DNA of 39,770 nt from JBBDYH01 sp040901795 (GTDB lineage: Bacteria > Planctomycetota > Planctomycetia > Pirellulales > JALHPA01), in the NCBI GenBank assembly GCA_040901795.1, contig JBBDYH010000034.1, positions 1 through 39,770 of the forward strand, written 5' to 3'. The notes beneath the pieces are model-generated. The model was not told the origin of the DNA, searched no databases, and saw nothing but the letters and a program-made list of their open reading frames with translations. A program made the position numbers and the translations under genes. Shown here in pieces: positions 24,401-32,068 of this stretch (position 1 is its first letter; each line of letters starts with the position of its first letter).

Positions 24401-26184
24401 GAGATGGCCGAGGGAATAATGCTCTTGGTTCCATCGGGCAGAGTCCAGTAGACCTCCAGACCGTACTCGTCGCTGTTCTTGTTGAACGTGCCGACTACGT
24501 AATCGTATTGACCGACCGCCAACGTCGTTGCGGGCGCTTGCGGGATCGACGGCCCGGGATCGGCGGGGGTGAGGAAGTCTGTGTTGGAGCCTGTGCCACG
24601 TTCGGAGAACGGGGCGCCCCCCGAATTAGAAAAGCGATTGTTATCGGCGACCTTGACCCAGGTTTGGGCTGGTCCGGGGTTGGTGTCAATGAACAACACG
24701 CCCGCGTCGTTGCTGCCAACGTGGAAGCCGTACGCGCCAGCGGTCGTGACATTGAGCTTGCCCGTAAATCGAGCGGCGAAATCGGAGGGTACCAAGCCGA
24801 CATCCGAACCGGTCAGCGGCACACCGAGGTTTCCGCCTTGAATATTGAACACCGCGCCGGCGTTGTCATTTTCGCCGCCGTTGGCCGGGTTGGCATCGCC
24901 ACGGGGGAAATTGATCTCGGTGCTCACCGGAACTGTGAAATCGGGCGTCAAGGGGTTGAGCGCTGCATCGAGCTGCGCCTTGCTGTCCAGGCCCGACCAG
25001 CCGAAGGTATTTGCGCTGTTTTGCGAAATCAAGGGCATGAAGATGTCCTCGTCGCGATAAAACTGTCCGATGGTCGCGAAAATGCCAGCGCCTCCCGGCA
25101 CGCCGAGATCGTTTGCCAGCGCCAGGGTGCCGCCGTTGAGATTGATTGAGCTCGTGCCAACCGAGGTTCCGCCGCCGCCAACGCCAATCGCCAGCGTGCC
25201 GCCGTTGACGGTGACGTTGGCAATTGAAGTAACGTTCGAGCCGCCCGCCGTGTTAACGTTCAACTCACCAGCGCCTGTTTTTGTCAGACTGGTCACCGCA
25301 GCGCTTGATCGCAGCGGCCCCGTAGTTACGACGCCATCGATGACATTAAACGTCGACGCCGCAGGAAGGTTCGTCTGCGTGAACGTCGTAGGGTTTCTGG
25401 TATCAACGGTGAAGGTCGTATTATTCGCCACGGTCAGAGAACCAAACGGCACGGTTCGGCCTTGGAGAATGTTAAGCGTCGCATTGGCCGTGACATTCAG
25501 GTTCTGGTTGTCGCGGGAGGTGTCGGTAGTGAAGCTCGCCACGCGCAGGACGCTCGCGTTACCCGGATCCTCAACCTTGGCGTAGTTGGCTCTGTTGATG
25601 CCTCCCTCGATCGGTATCGTGAAGTCCACGCCGAAACCGAAATCGGCGGTCCACCCATTTGCGCCTCCATTGCCGGCGGCGCCGCTGGGACCTGCACCGC
25701 CGCCGCCATGAGCAAAACGGAAGTCGACGTCGTGCCAGCCGGCGGGAACAGTCAACTGGCCGGTGCTCGTTGCCACATCCCACTGCGTGTTTCGCAGCCG
25801 TTGGACACCGTCGATCCGGAGCAACACGTTGTCGTCGATGTGCTCTGCTAACGAGAACTGGCTCTGGCCGTCAGCCGCGCCATTGTCCGGGAAGAACATC
25901 TGCCCGGTATACACCCAGGTCTCGTTGTCGCCCCAGGGCGGTTTTCCGCTGTCATAGGCCTTCAACGGGCTGAGCACGACCCCTCCGCTACCGGAGTTCG
26001 GGGCAGTCTCGTTGAATCCGCCGTCCAATCGGCCTTCGAGCAGGCCGGGCGAAATCGTCTCCATACCGATCGTGAGGTTCGGCGGCAGCGTTATCTGCGC
26101 TGAGGCGTCTGAACCAAGGGTTCCCAATCCCAATGTCGCAGCGAGCGATACGGCGCTTTTCCTCAAAAAACTGCGATTTGACAT
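21484..26184 (-). CDS. Array gene 3: giant modular dockerin/PEP-CTERM surface protein
   Basis: A 1,566-aa paralogue of gene 1. MSNRSFLRKSAVSLA opens a signal peptide ending DASA|QI; GGGAG lies 7 bases upstream. Modules in order: 'TGQMFFPDNGA..HIDDNVLLRIDG..AGWHDVDFRFA' beta-sandwich (about 43-212), beta-strand-repeat stretch, PA14-like domain (about 375-592, with NSANTFGWSGLDSKAQL), beta-strand stretch, a different beta-sandwich at about 745-955 (TPTWNNFG...GYDVYVYVKGG...NAVEIVRG) not found in genes 1 or 4, beta-strand stretch, and a second PA14-like domain (about 1098-1310). It ends with the twin dockerin loops (from 1466) and VPEPATWLML at 1540 plus WRRRKV. The body differs from gene 1, but the ends are almost the same. 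Function is inferred only: calcium-binding, cell-surface, probably carbohydrate-interacting. Confidence 0.9.
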   Translation of the reverse strand: MSNRSFLRKSAVSLAATLGLGTLGSDASAQITLPPNLTIGMETISPGLLEGRLDGGFNETAPNSGSGGVVLSPLKAYDSGKPPWGDNETWVYTGQMFFPDNGAADGQSQFSLAEHIDDNVLLRIDGVQRLRNTQWDVATSTGQLTVPAGWHDVDFRFAHGGGGAGPSGAAGNGGANGWTADFGFGVDFTIPIEGGINRANYAKVEDPGNASVLRVASFTTDTSRDNQNLNVTANATLNILQGRTVPFGSLTVANNTTFTVDTRNPTTFTQTNLPAASTFNVIDGVVTTGPLRSSAAVTSLTKTGAGELNVNTAGGSNVTSIANVTVNGGTLAIGVGGGGTSVGTSSINLNGGTLALANDLGVPGGAGIFATIGQFYRDEDIFMPLISQNSANTFGWSGLDSKAQLDAALNPLTPDFTVPVSTEINFPRGDANPANGGENDNAGAVFNIQGGNLGVPLTGSDVGLVPSDFAARFTGKLNVTTAGAYGFHVGSNDAGVLFIDTNPGPAQTWVKVADNNRFSNSGGAPFSERGTGSNTDFLTPADPGPSIPQAPATTLAVGQYDYVVGTFNKNSDEYGLEVYWTLPDGTKSIIPSAISTGPVTLNNELVVSGNSGLSVRSPSATLTNLQMNPGSSLTVSGNSLTTGITATDAGTVTIGSSGGPVNLTTLNDSGKSVLFSAAPGEVRLTRTGGPGPNLGATSSVGAAAGGTLVATNDATGNTLAGAPVTLSGGTLELRTSQSLAPGSISIPVKFGANQPDGAGGDDGNSQVTGPAGVFSTPTWNNFGAQNEAALQALNQVVNGTANPSGASVTWSSNGLWSSTGQGEENNTAPAGENRDLMAGYLDTGGVGETGVTIAVTGLPASLTSGTGYDVYVYVKGGINGRGGDYTLGGTTKNNIVESPFNGTFIEDAIDPGATPGSNYLVFRGVTTPNFTLTTTPLIGSPARAPVNAVEIVRGTIAPPPDFASNIRATENSTINVTGSTSAQLGGLSVDAGKTLTIAGNLLRISGSIEGAGTVQVAANTTVNFIRSGAASSGTPSIGIARGGTVNFGTGAGSTFGGSSVVAISNEGTLRAQNGVTDLSGAVVTTTNVPGTVVSSGLSSIVGDFYDTAAVTLPPAPNSANTFGWVGLDSKAQFDAALAGKTPLATRNIEGLEINFPRGNASLVDGGTNDFGPEQIFNVDGANLNVPLSGNTDFVVRFTGKLNILSPGTTGFGLAANDGGVMFLDLDQGTATNWVKVADHNRFSTTGGGAFDEHGTAGVGNPGTPAITQTAAPNLSVGSYDFAVGFFNANNDEAGIELYWDPADGPRRIIPLGAVSGSTLLQVDSGATLKLGAIIGANVVNIAPMGRLELHGATSKINASALTLPGTPTAPTATLDVTDSAIVLDYPTGGPNPSADTRSRIIAGRGGTDLLGTWNGQGITSSSAAADNSTLAVGYANNADLPLGPYTNFRGQPVDDTSVIIRGTRIGDANLDGVVNDDDVTIVGATFGMTSGAVWALGDFTYDGAVNDDDVTLLGALYDPTAMPVGGAAAPLALETAVAAVPEPATWLMLTLGGLGAGLFGWRRRKV
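21644..21809. repeat. 166-bp dockerin block identical to gene 1
   Basis: Exact counterpart of 14143-14308. The window's final 55 bases (39716-39770) equal the first 55 bases of this block. Confidence 0.85.
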
Positions 26185-26199
26185 TTCAAGCTCCCTAGT

Positions 26200-26224
26200 T
26201 AGGCCAAACTATGTGAGCAATAAG
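26200..26224 (-). promoter_or_regulatory. Conserved leader box upstream of gene 3
   Basis: Counterpart of the gene 1 box (TTATTGCTCACATAGTTTGG on the minus strand), immediately 5' of the GGGAG ribosome-binding site. Confidence 0.5.
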
Positions 26225-26388
26225 ATCAAAAACGGGCGTCGCAAAACCAAGGCACCGCGCCAATTAGCAACGGCGGTTCCCGATTGGCTCTGCGTGAAAA
26301 CGGAAGCGAACTGCGCCCCGAACTATGCCAATAAGACGGTACAGCGAACGCCTGGGCGAGAATTCGCCTAGCCGGCCGCATTGCTTAT

Positions 26389-26446
26389 CGCCTCGATCAC
26401 TGTTCCCCTAACCGTATCGAGCGATTCGGCATCAAGAATAGTTGCC
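26389..26446 (-). promoter_or_regulatory. Conserved mid-leader block of gene 3
   Basis: Nearly identical to 18751-18807, with the same CTCGAT / ATCGAG arms. Differences are a handful of single bases, whereas flanking leader sequence differs more. Confidence 0.4.
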
Positions 26447-26494
26447 GGTTTACTGCTAACCTTCGGAAAGTGTAAACCTCGGAATTCTCCCGGT

Positions 26495-26523
26495 AGACTA
26501 CTCGGGCACTCCACCCGTGTCAA
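26495..26523 (-). promoter_or_regulatory. Predicted promoter of gene 3
   Basis: TTGACA, 17 bases, TAGTCT on the minus strand, with the same GGCCAATTCG sequence just upstream of the -35 as in gene 1. Predicted leader about 305 bases. The spacer sequence differs from gene 1, so the conserved hexamers stand out. Confidence 0.62.
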
Positions 26524-26626
26524 CGAATTGGCCGAAACGGTCAGCGAATTAGTGGAGACGGCCACTTCGCGTCTGAGTTCCCAAGCCAAGCTGGGGAACC
26601 AGGGTCTTACTTGGCGTTGCCAAAGA

Positions 26627-26654
26627 ACAACCCCGGGCGTTGGCCCGGGGTTGT
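26627..26654 (-). terminator. 12-bp stem hairpin downstream of gene 4
   Basis: The same hairpin as after genes 1 and 3 (identical to the gene 1 version, GTTG loop). Here it is further from its gene because of the 86-base insertion between the two tail hairpins. Confidence 0.55.
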
Positions 26655-26692
26655 GTGTTGTTGCTACTACTTGCAGGGCGCCTCTCGCGGAG

Positions 26693-26778
26693 AGTTTGTG
26701 AATCAATGGCCAAAACAGCCTCAAAACCGCACGTAAGTCCTTTCGTGTCGGTGGCCAAAACCGATTGATTCACAAACT
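26693..26778. mobile_element. 86-bp MITE-like insertion with perfect TIRs and 5-bp TSD
   Basis: Perfect 15-base terminal inverted repeats (AGTTTGTGAATCAAT at 26693-26707 and ATTGATTCACAAACT at 26764-26778) bound a non-coding 56-base core. The direct repeat CGGAG occurs at 26688-26692 and 26779-26783 and is present once in the empty sites after genes 1 and 3 (13976-13980 and equivalent). This empty/filled comparison shows an insertion with a 5-base target duplication. There is no transposase, so it is non-autonomous and must have used one supplied in trans. Confidence 0.88.
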
Positions 26779-26791
26779 CGGAGCGAGAGGG

Positions 26792-29700
26792 CTACACTTT
26801 CCTGCGCCGCCAGCCGAACAGGCCCGCGCCCAAACCGCCCAGCGTGAGCATCAGCCAGGTGGCTGGCTCAGGGACTGCGGCCACCGCGCCTGCGGCCGCC
26901 ACGGGTGCTGCGAAGCCAACCGGTGCAGCGCTGGGATCGTACAAGGCGCCCAGCAGCGTCACGTCGTCGTCGTTGACAGCGCCGTCGTAAGTGAAATCGC
27001 CCAACGCCCAAACTGCACCGGAGGTCATCCCGAATGTGGCGCCCACAATCGTCACGTCGTCGTCGTTGACCACGCCGTCCAGGTTGGCATCGCCAATCCG
27101 CGTGCCGCGGATGATTACCGACGAGGGATCGACCGGCAGCCCGCCGAACTGAGTATAGGCCCCCAACGGCAGGTCGGAATTCGTCGCGAAGCCTACCGCC
27201 AACGAGGACGGGTCGGCCGCCGCAGCGCTGCTGGTGATGCCCCTGCCGGTCCAGTTGCCCAACAGTTCCGTCCCGGCGCGGCCGACAACGATCCGCGAAC
27301 GGACATCGGCGGCAGGGTTCGGGCCGCCGGCTGGGAAATCGAGCACGATCGCGCTGTCGGTCACATCGAGTGTGCTGGTCGGCGCCGTCGGCGTGCCGGC
27401 GATGCTCAACGCGCCAGCGTTGATCTTGCTCGCCCCGCCGTGCAGTTCCAGCCGGCCGTTGGCGTCGATGTTGACCGCATTAGCGCCGCGAACGGCGCCC
27501 AGCCGCAACGTAGCGCCGTTGTCAACTTGAACCACGCCCGTGTTGGGGAGCATAAAGCGCAGCAGAGTTGCATTGCCCGGGTCTTCCACCTTGGCGTAGT
27601 TGGCCCGATTGATGTCGCCCTCGATCGGTGGCGTGAAGTCCACGCCAAAACCGAAGTCGGCAGTCCACCCGTTTGCGCCTCCATTGCCTGCGCCGCCGCT
27701 CGGACCTGCGCCACCACCGCCGTGAGCAAAGCGGAAGTCGACATCGTGCCAGCCGGCAGGCAAGGTCAACGGGCCTGTGCTGGTGGCCACGTCCCACTGC
27801 GTGTTTCGCAGCACCTGAACCCCGTCGATCTTGAGCAACACGTTGTCGTCGATATGCTCTGCCAAAGAGAACTGGCTCTGGCCGTCAGCCGCACCGTTGT
27901 CCGGGAAAAACATCTGCCCGGTATAAACCCACGTCTCGTTGTCGCCCCAGGGTGGCTTTCCGCTGTCATAGGCCTTTAACGGGCTGAGCACGACGCCTCC
28001 GCTGCCGGTGTTCGGCGCGGTTTCGTTAAACCCGCCTTCCAAACGACCTTCAACCAATCCGGGCACGGTGCCAGACATGCCCACGACGGTGGTCGTGGCG
28101 ACAGCCCCCGATAGATCGGTAATTCCGCTCGCCGCGTGCAGAAAACCTTCGTTGGTAATCGCCGTGATACCCGCAGCAGCGAACGTACCGCCGGCGCCTG
28201 GATTGAATCGCGCTTCCGCGGCCTGCACCGCCGGCGTAAGGTTCGGTCGAAGATCCAAGGTGCCGGTGCTCGTTGATGCGCCGCTGCGAGTAAACTCAAC
28301 AACGCCACTGGCAATCCGCACGCCTCCGGCGCCGGTCAGCGCGCCGGTGACGCGGCGGTTGTCGCCGCCGAGCACCGTGGTAGCGCCGGCCGAGGCGCCC
28401 AAATCGCCGATCGACAGGTTGTTGGGTCCGATACCGCTGTTCAACGTGCCGGTGCCGGTCGCTGTCGTCACCGAGGCAATCGTGGTTTTGTTGCCCGCCG
28501 CGTTGACGGTCGCCGTGTTGGTGAAGGTCATCGCGCCGAACCGGCCGGGACCGCCAGCTTCCAGCGTCGTGGTGCCGCCAATCACTTCCACGGCATTCCC
28601 CTGAAAACTGGCGTTACCCGTGTCAGCGTTCAAATCAAAGCTGCGCCCGCGCGAGGCTGCCACGGTGCTCACCGTGGGATCGATGGGAAGCAGCGTGGGG
28701 CTACTATCGTAAAGGCCATTGTTGTTTCCGGCCCACGATCCATCGCCGCGCTGCCACTTGTAGCTGGAAGTTGCGCCGCCGCCCCCCTCGTACCAGCCGA
28801 GGAACACGCGATAAGTGCCATCTGGAATTGTGCGCAGCGAGCTGAACGCCTCGTCGCCCTGATAGTCGTTGTTGTCTAGCACCATTTCGTTGGGTGTGGT
28901 GCCGTCGTTGCGACGTCGGCCACCCCCCTCGAACGTGCCGTCCTTATCCAGGTCAATCCAGATCGCCGAGCCGTCGTCACTTTGGCTCGCAAATGTATAG
29001 TTATTTCCGTGAGCCGCGCCGCCGGTAAACGTCCATTCGCCAAACCAGCCTGCGGCGACCTGGTCCACGCGGCCCCAGCGGGCGCCGATATCAACCGTAT
29101 CACCAGTGCCTTGGTCATCACCGAACTGGTCCAGCGACTCAGTCAGCGGCATCGTGCCGGTCGGGGTGATGCGCAGCAATCCGCCCGGCGCATCCGGCGG
29201 CTCGATCGACGTCTCCGGAATGTTGCCGCTGGTATGATACCAGTATTCGGTCAAAGTGTTCGCAGCGCCCGGCGTCTCGAGAATGCCCGAGTTGGCTACA
29301 AACGTCCCACCGCTTAACATAATCTTAGCCGAACCGATCGATGACACACCGGCTGCTCCCTGTCCGCCTCCGACGAGCAGGCGCCCACCTGCGACACCCA
29401 CTCCATGTGCGCTCGACAACCCACTGAAGTTCGGCCCGCTGGCGTTAAACGGCTGGCTGCCGCCCTTGATCAATGTCCAGGGCGCTCCCGCCGTCGCCGG
29501 CACAATATTGCCGAGATTGACGGTGGTATTCATATCGACGCGGGCTGTGCCGTCAATCGTCGTCTGAGTCAAAGTGAGCGGCTGGCCATTCACGACCAAC
29601 GACGAGCCGTTATTGAGCCTGATATTCGGCATTGTCGTCGGGCGCTCGACGCTTATGCCGGAGTTGCCATTGACGGTGACCGTATTGGTGAAGTTGAAGG

Positions 29701-31594
29701 TCGGCAATTCCCCGGCGAAGGGAACGATCGCAAAGGCATCGGCTCCGCCAGCCGGATCCCAGAACAACTCGATGCCGAACTCATCGGCGTTCTTGTTGAA
29801 GGTCCCGACGATGTAGTCGTATTGGCCGGCTGACAAGTTCGGCGGAGCGGGATTGTTGATCGCGGGTGCACCAGCACTGGGAGCCAGAGCGGGATCTGCA
29901 ACACCTACCGACGAGCCGCTATAGTGGCCCTGGAACGCGCCGCCGCCCGTGTTGCTGAAGCGGTTGTTGTCGACGACTTTTTGCCAGTTCGTTCCGGCGC
30001 CTTGGTCGAGATCGATGAACAGGGCTGCGCCGTCATTGCTCATCAGCAAGAATTCAGTCGGGCCGGCGGCCGTCACGTTCAGCTTGCCGGTGAATCGAGC
30101 GACAAAGTCGTCATTGCCGGTAAGCGGGACGCCCAGATTGGCGCCGTCGACGTTGAAGATCTGTTCCGGCCCGAAGTCGTTCGTGCCGCCATTCGCCGGA
30201 TTCGCGTCGCCCCGAGGGAAGTTAATCGGCAGATCGACCGACCGCGTCGCGGCCGGCGTGAGAGGATTTAGCTTCGCATCCAATTGTGTTTTGCTGTCCA
30301 GGCCCGTCCAGCCGACACCGCCGTTGTCAGGCGCCCCCGGCAGAATCGGGTTGAAGATGTCGGGGTCAGGGTAGAACTGGCCGGTCGTCCCAAACAGTCC
30401 CGGCCCGTTGATCGACGTGGGATCGGTAATCAGCGCAAGCGTGCCACTGTTGAGGGTAATCGGCGCACTGCCCACGGATGTGGTCGTCGCTCCCATCGCA
30501 ACCGCCACGGTGCCGCCATTTGCGGTCACGGTGCTGCCAGCCGGCACGGTGCTTGCAACCTTCGAGAACCGTACGCCGCCGGGACCGGTCTGGACGATAT
30601 CGATGGGCGTCGCACCAGCATTGAAAGTGCCGGCGTCGAAGGTTCCCGATCCGGCGAAAGTCGCCGTTGTCCCGGTGCCCGTGAGTGTCGTGCTCGGCGT
30701 AATCAACCTCGCGCCCTCGGTGGTCAACGTTGTGCCGCGCGCCATGCTCACTGCGCCAACCGTCGCCGCCAGCGACGCAGTCGGAGTGACGTTGATCGTA
30801 CCGCTGGCATTGAGAACGATCGGATTGGTGCTGAAGTTGGCATTCGTTGAAACGTTGCCAATATAGGACCAAATACCCGCCTGGGAGGCCGCGGATGGGT
30901 CGATGAAATCCAACGTGCCGCCTGGCCGCTGGATCAAAGCCTCCATATCGTTGCCGCCGCCGTTCTCGTAGAAACCAATCGCGATCGGGTAGTTGGCCGC
31001 CGCCAAAGTGGTAAAATCGGTGGCATCGCGACCGTAACCGGTGTCACGGTTGCGATCGGCTATCAATTCGCCAGCGCCGAATGTTCCGTCCCGGTTAAGG
31101 TCGATCCAGAGCACGCTGCCGTCGTCGCTCCCGACCGCAAAACCGTACTCGCCCGGCGTGGTGATGTTCATGAAGCCGGTCCAAAGTCCGGAATATTGCT
31201 CCAGATCAGTCAAGCCGCCCGTTCCCGGCCTCGTCACAGGCGTCATACCCGCGTCGCCGCGATAGTTGAGCGGGCCATTCAGCTCCTGGTCGATCTCAGC
31301 GGTCGCGTTAATGAGATTGCTGATCGGGTTCAAGAAACCGGTCCCGAACTCCGTGTCGTACCAGCGCTCGCGCAGCCGGTTGTTGACGACTGCGCCAGTG
31401 CCATTCAACGTCAACGTACCGCCAGGGGCGGTAAACGTAATGGTCTGATTCCCTAAGGAACTAGAACCAGTATCACTTGAATTGCCGGTTTGATTTGGTG
31501 GGATACTAACCTGCGCGAAGGCGATCGAACCTCCCAGACCCAAGGTCGCGGCGAGCGACACAGCGCTCTTCCTCAAAAAACTGCGCTTCGACAT
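26792..31594 (-). CDS. Array gene 4: giant modular dockerin/PEP-CTERM surface protein
   Basis: A 1,600-aa paralogue with the same MSKRSFLRKSAVSLAATLG signal peptide (cut near IAFA|QV) and a GGAGGG site upstream. Modules in order: PA14-like domain (about 71-244, LRERWYDTEFGTG...SDDGSVLWIDLNRDG), beta-strand stretch, second PA14-like domain (about 402-629, FYPDPDIFNPILPG...FTGKLNVTAAG), beta-strand stretch, third PA14-like domain (about 780-969, LTEYWYHTSG...SQSDDGSAIWIDLDKDG), beta-strand stretch, then a 'GWHDVDFRFA' module (about 1179-1350) that closely matches the N-terminal module of gene 3 although its position is C-terminal. Dockerin loops start at 1501 and the PEP-CTERM signal VPEPATWLML at 1574. 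Its N-terminal half has no counterpart in genes 1 and 3. Confidence 0.9.
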   Translation of the reverse strand: MSKRSFLRKSAVSLAATLGLGGSIAFAQVSIPPNQTGNSSDTGSSSLGNQTITFTAPGGTLTLNGTGAVVNNRLRERWYDTEFGTGFLNPISNLINATAEIDQELNGPLNYRGDAGMTPVTRPGTGGLTDLEQYSGLWTGFMNITTPGEYGFAVGSDDGSVLWIDLNRDGTFGAGELIADRNRDTGYGRDATDFTTLAAANYPIAIGFYENGGGNDMEALIQRPGGTLDFIDPSAASQAGIWSYIGNVSTNANFSTNPIVLNASGTINVTPTASLAATVGAVSMARGTTLTTEGARLITPSTTLTGTGTTATFAGSGTFDAGTFNAGATPIDIVQTGPGGVRFSKVASTVPAGSTVTANGGTVAVAMGATTTSVGSAPITLNSGTLALITDPTSINGPGLFGTTGQFYPDPDIFNPILPGAPDNGGVGWTGLDSKTQLDAKLNPLTPAATRSVDLPINFPRGDANPANGGTNDFGPEQIFNVDGANLGVPLTGNDDFVARFTGKLNVTAAGPTEFLLMSNDGAALFIDLDQGAGTNWQKVVDNNRFSNTGGGAFQGHYSGSSVGVADPALAPSAGAPAINNPAPPNLSAGQYDYIVGTFNKNADEFGIELFWDPAGGADAFAIVPFAGELPTFNFTNTVTVNGNSGISVERPTTMPNIRLNNGSSLVVNGQPLTLTQTTIDGTARVDMNTTVNLGNIVPATAGAPWTLIKGGSQPFNASGPNFSGLSSAHGVGVAGGRLLVGGGQGAAGVSSIGSAKIMLSGGTFVANSGILETPGAANTLTEYWYHTSGNIPETSIEPPDAPGGLLRITPTGTMPLTESLDQFGDDQGTGDTVDIGARWGRVDQVAAGWFGEWTFTGGAAHGNNYTFASQSDDGSAIWIDLDKDGTFEGGGRRRNDGTTPNEMVLDNNDYQGDEAFSSLRTIPDGTYRVFLGWYEGGGGATSSYKWQRGDGSWAGNNNGLYDSSPTLLPIDPTVSTVAASRGRSFDLNADTGNASFQGNAVEVIGGTTTLEAGGPGRFGAMTFTNTATVNAAGNKTTIASVTTATGTGTLNSGIGPNNLSIGDLGASAGATTVLGGDNRRVTGALTGAGGVRIASGVVEFTRSGASTSTGTLDLRPNLTPAVQAAEARFNPGAGGTFAAAGITAITNEGFLHAASGITDLSGAVATTTVVGMSGTVPGLVEGRLEGGFNETAPNTGSGGVVLSPLKAYDSGKPPWGDNETWVYTGQMFFPDNGAADGQSQFSLAEHIDDNVLLKIDGVQVLRNTQWDVATSTGPLTLPAGWHDVDFRFAHGGGGAGPSGGAGNGGANGWTADFGFGVDFTPPIEGDINRANYAKVEDPGNATLLRFMLPNTGVVQVDNGATLRLGAVRGANAVNIDANGRLELHGGASKINAGALSIAGTPTAPTSTLDVTDSAIVLDFPAGGPNPAADVRSRIVVGRAGTELLGNWTGRGITSSAAAADPSSLAVGFATNSDLPLGAYTQFGGLPVDPSSVIIRGTRIGDANLDGVVNDDDVTIVGATFGMTSGAVWALGDFTYDGAVNDDDVTLLGALYDPSAAPVGFAAPVAAAGAVAAVPEPATWLMLTLGGLGAGLFGWRRRKV
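27565..28045 (-). repeat. Module shared between gene 4 and the start of gene 3
   Basis: About 480 bases that align closely with 25565-26040 of gene 3 by eye (runs such as AACGAGACGTGGGT and long identical protein stretches including VLSPLKAYDSGKPPWGDNET). The module is N-terminal in gene 3 but near the C terminus in gene 4, evidence for module shuffling between paralogues. Confidence 0.75.
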
Positions 31595-31609
31595 TTCAAA
31601 CCCTCCAAG

Positions 31610-31634
31610 TTAGGCCGAACTATGTAAGCAATAA
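31610..31634 (-). promoter_or_regulatory. Conserved leader box upstream of gene 4
   Basis: TTATTGCTTACATAGTTCGG on the minus strand, matching the boxes of genes 1 and 3 next to the ribosome-binding site. The rest of this leader (about 150 bases) does not resemble the other two. Confidence 0.5.
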
Positions 31635-31748
31635 TTGCGTGACAACCGCGGTTATGCCCTTCTCCGCACTCGAACACGCGCGGACGCCGCTGGCACTCTT
31701 GGCGGCAGCAGCGAACCGGTAGCCGGCAGTTTCTGGAAACTGTCAGCC

Positions 31749-31777
31749 AATCTAGAACGGCGCTACAAGCGAGTCAA
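31749..31777 (-). promoter_or_regulatory. Predicted promoter of gene 4
   Basis: TTGACT, 17 bases, TAGATT on the minus strand, again with a GCCAAATCG sequence before the -35. Leader about 150 bases. Conservation of spacing and hexamers in an otherwise different upstream region supports the promoter call for all three. Confidence 0.62.
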
Positions 31778-31945
31778 CGATTTGGCGCAGAGTTAGTGGA
31801 GATTTGGCAGGAAGAGGGGTTGGGGCTTCTTTTTCTCGTTTTTCGGGGTTTTCGGAGTTCCCCCTAGAGATGCAAGCACTAGAAGCCACCGATCGCTGCG
31901 GAACGGCCGCAAATCGTCAGGTGGGCCGCAGCCCGTGGATGGTGA

Positions 31946-32068
31946 GCCAGAGCCGAGTCGAGGAGATTAACTATCACGCATCCGGAAATCTACTGCATTG
32001 CGCCGGAGCCTTCGTGGGTCGCACTGTTGGTTTCGGGGCTCTTGCCTTTGTCGATACTTATCTACTGA
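31946..32068 (+). pseudogene. Possible PEP-CTERM tail fragment on the plus strand
   Basis: A 40-codon open frame reading ...ITHPEIYC then IAPEPSWVALLVSGLLPLSI, ending with a stop after LIY; the next plus-strand codons in another frame read TRRR. This has the shape of a PEP-CTERM signal (PEP, hydrophobic helix, arginines) but a stop at 31943 lies just upstream and there is no start or long reading frame. It could be the remnant of a convergent gene cut at the duplication or assembly junction, or chance. It overlaps the gene 5 stop. The remainder of 31790-32057 holds nothing I recognise. Confidence 0.3.

Noticed and set aside
26765..27979. 404-codon plus-strand open frame opposite gene 4
   Set aside because: It starts in the MITE, is antisense to the dockerin and beta-sandwich modules, and has Arg/Gly-rich low-information sequence. 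Similar plus-strand frames lie opposite all array genes because of high GC.
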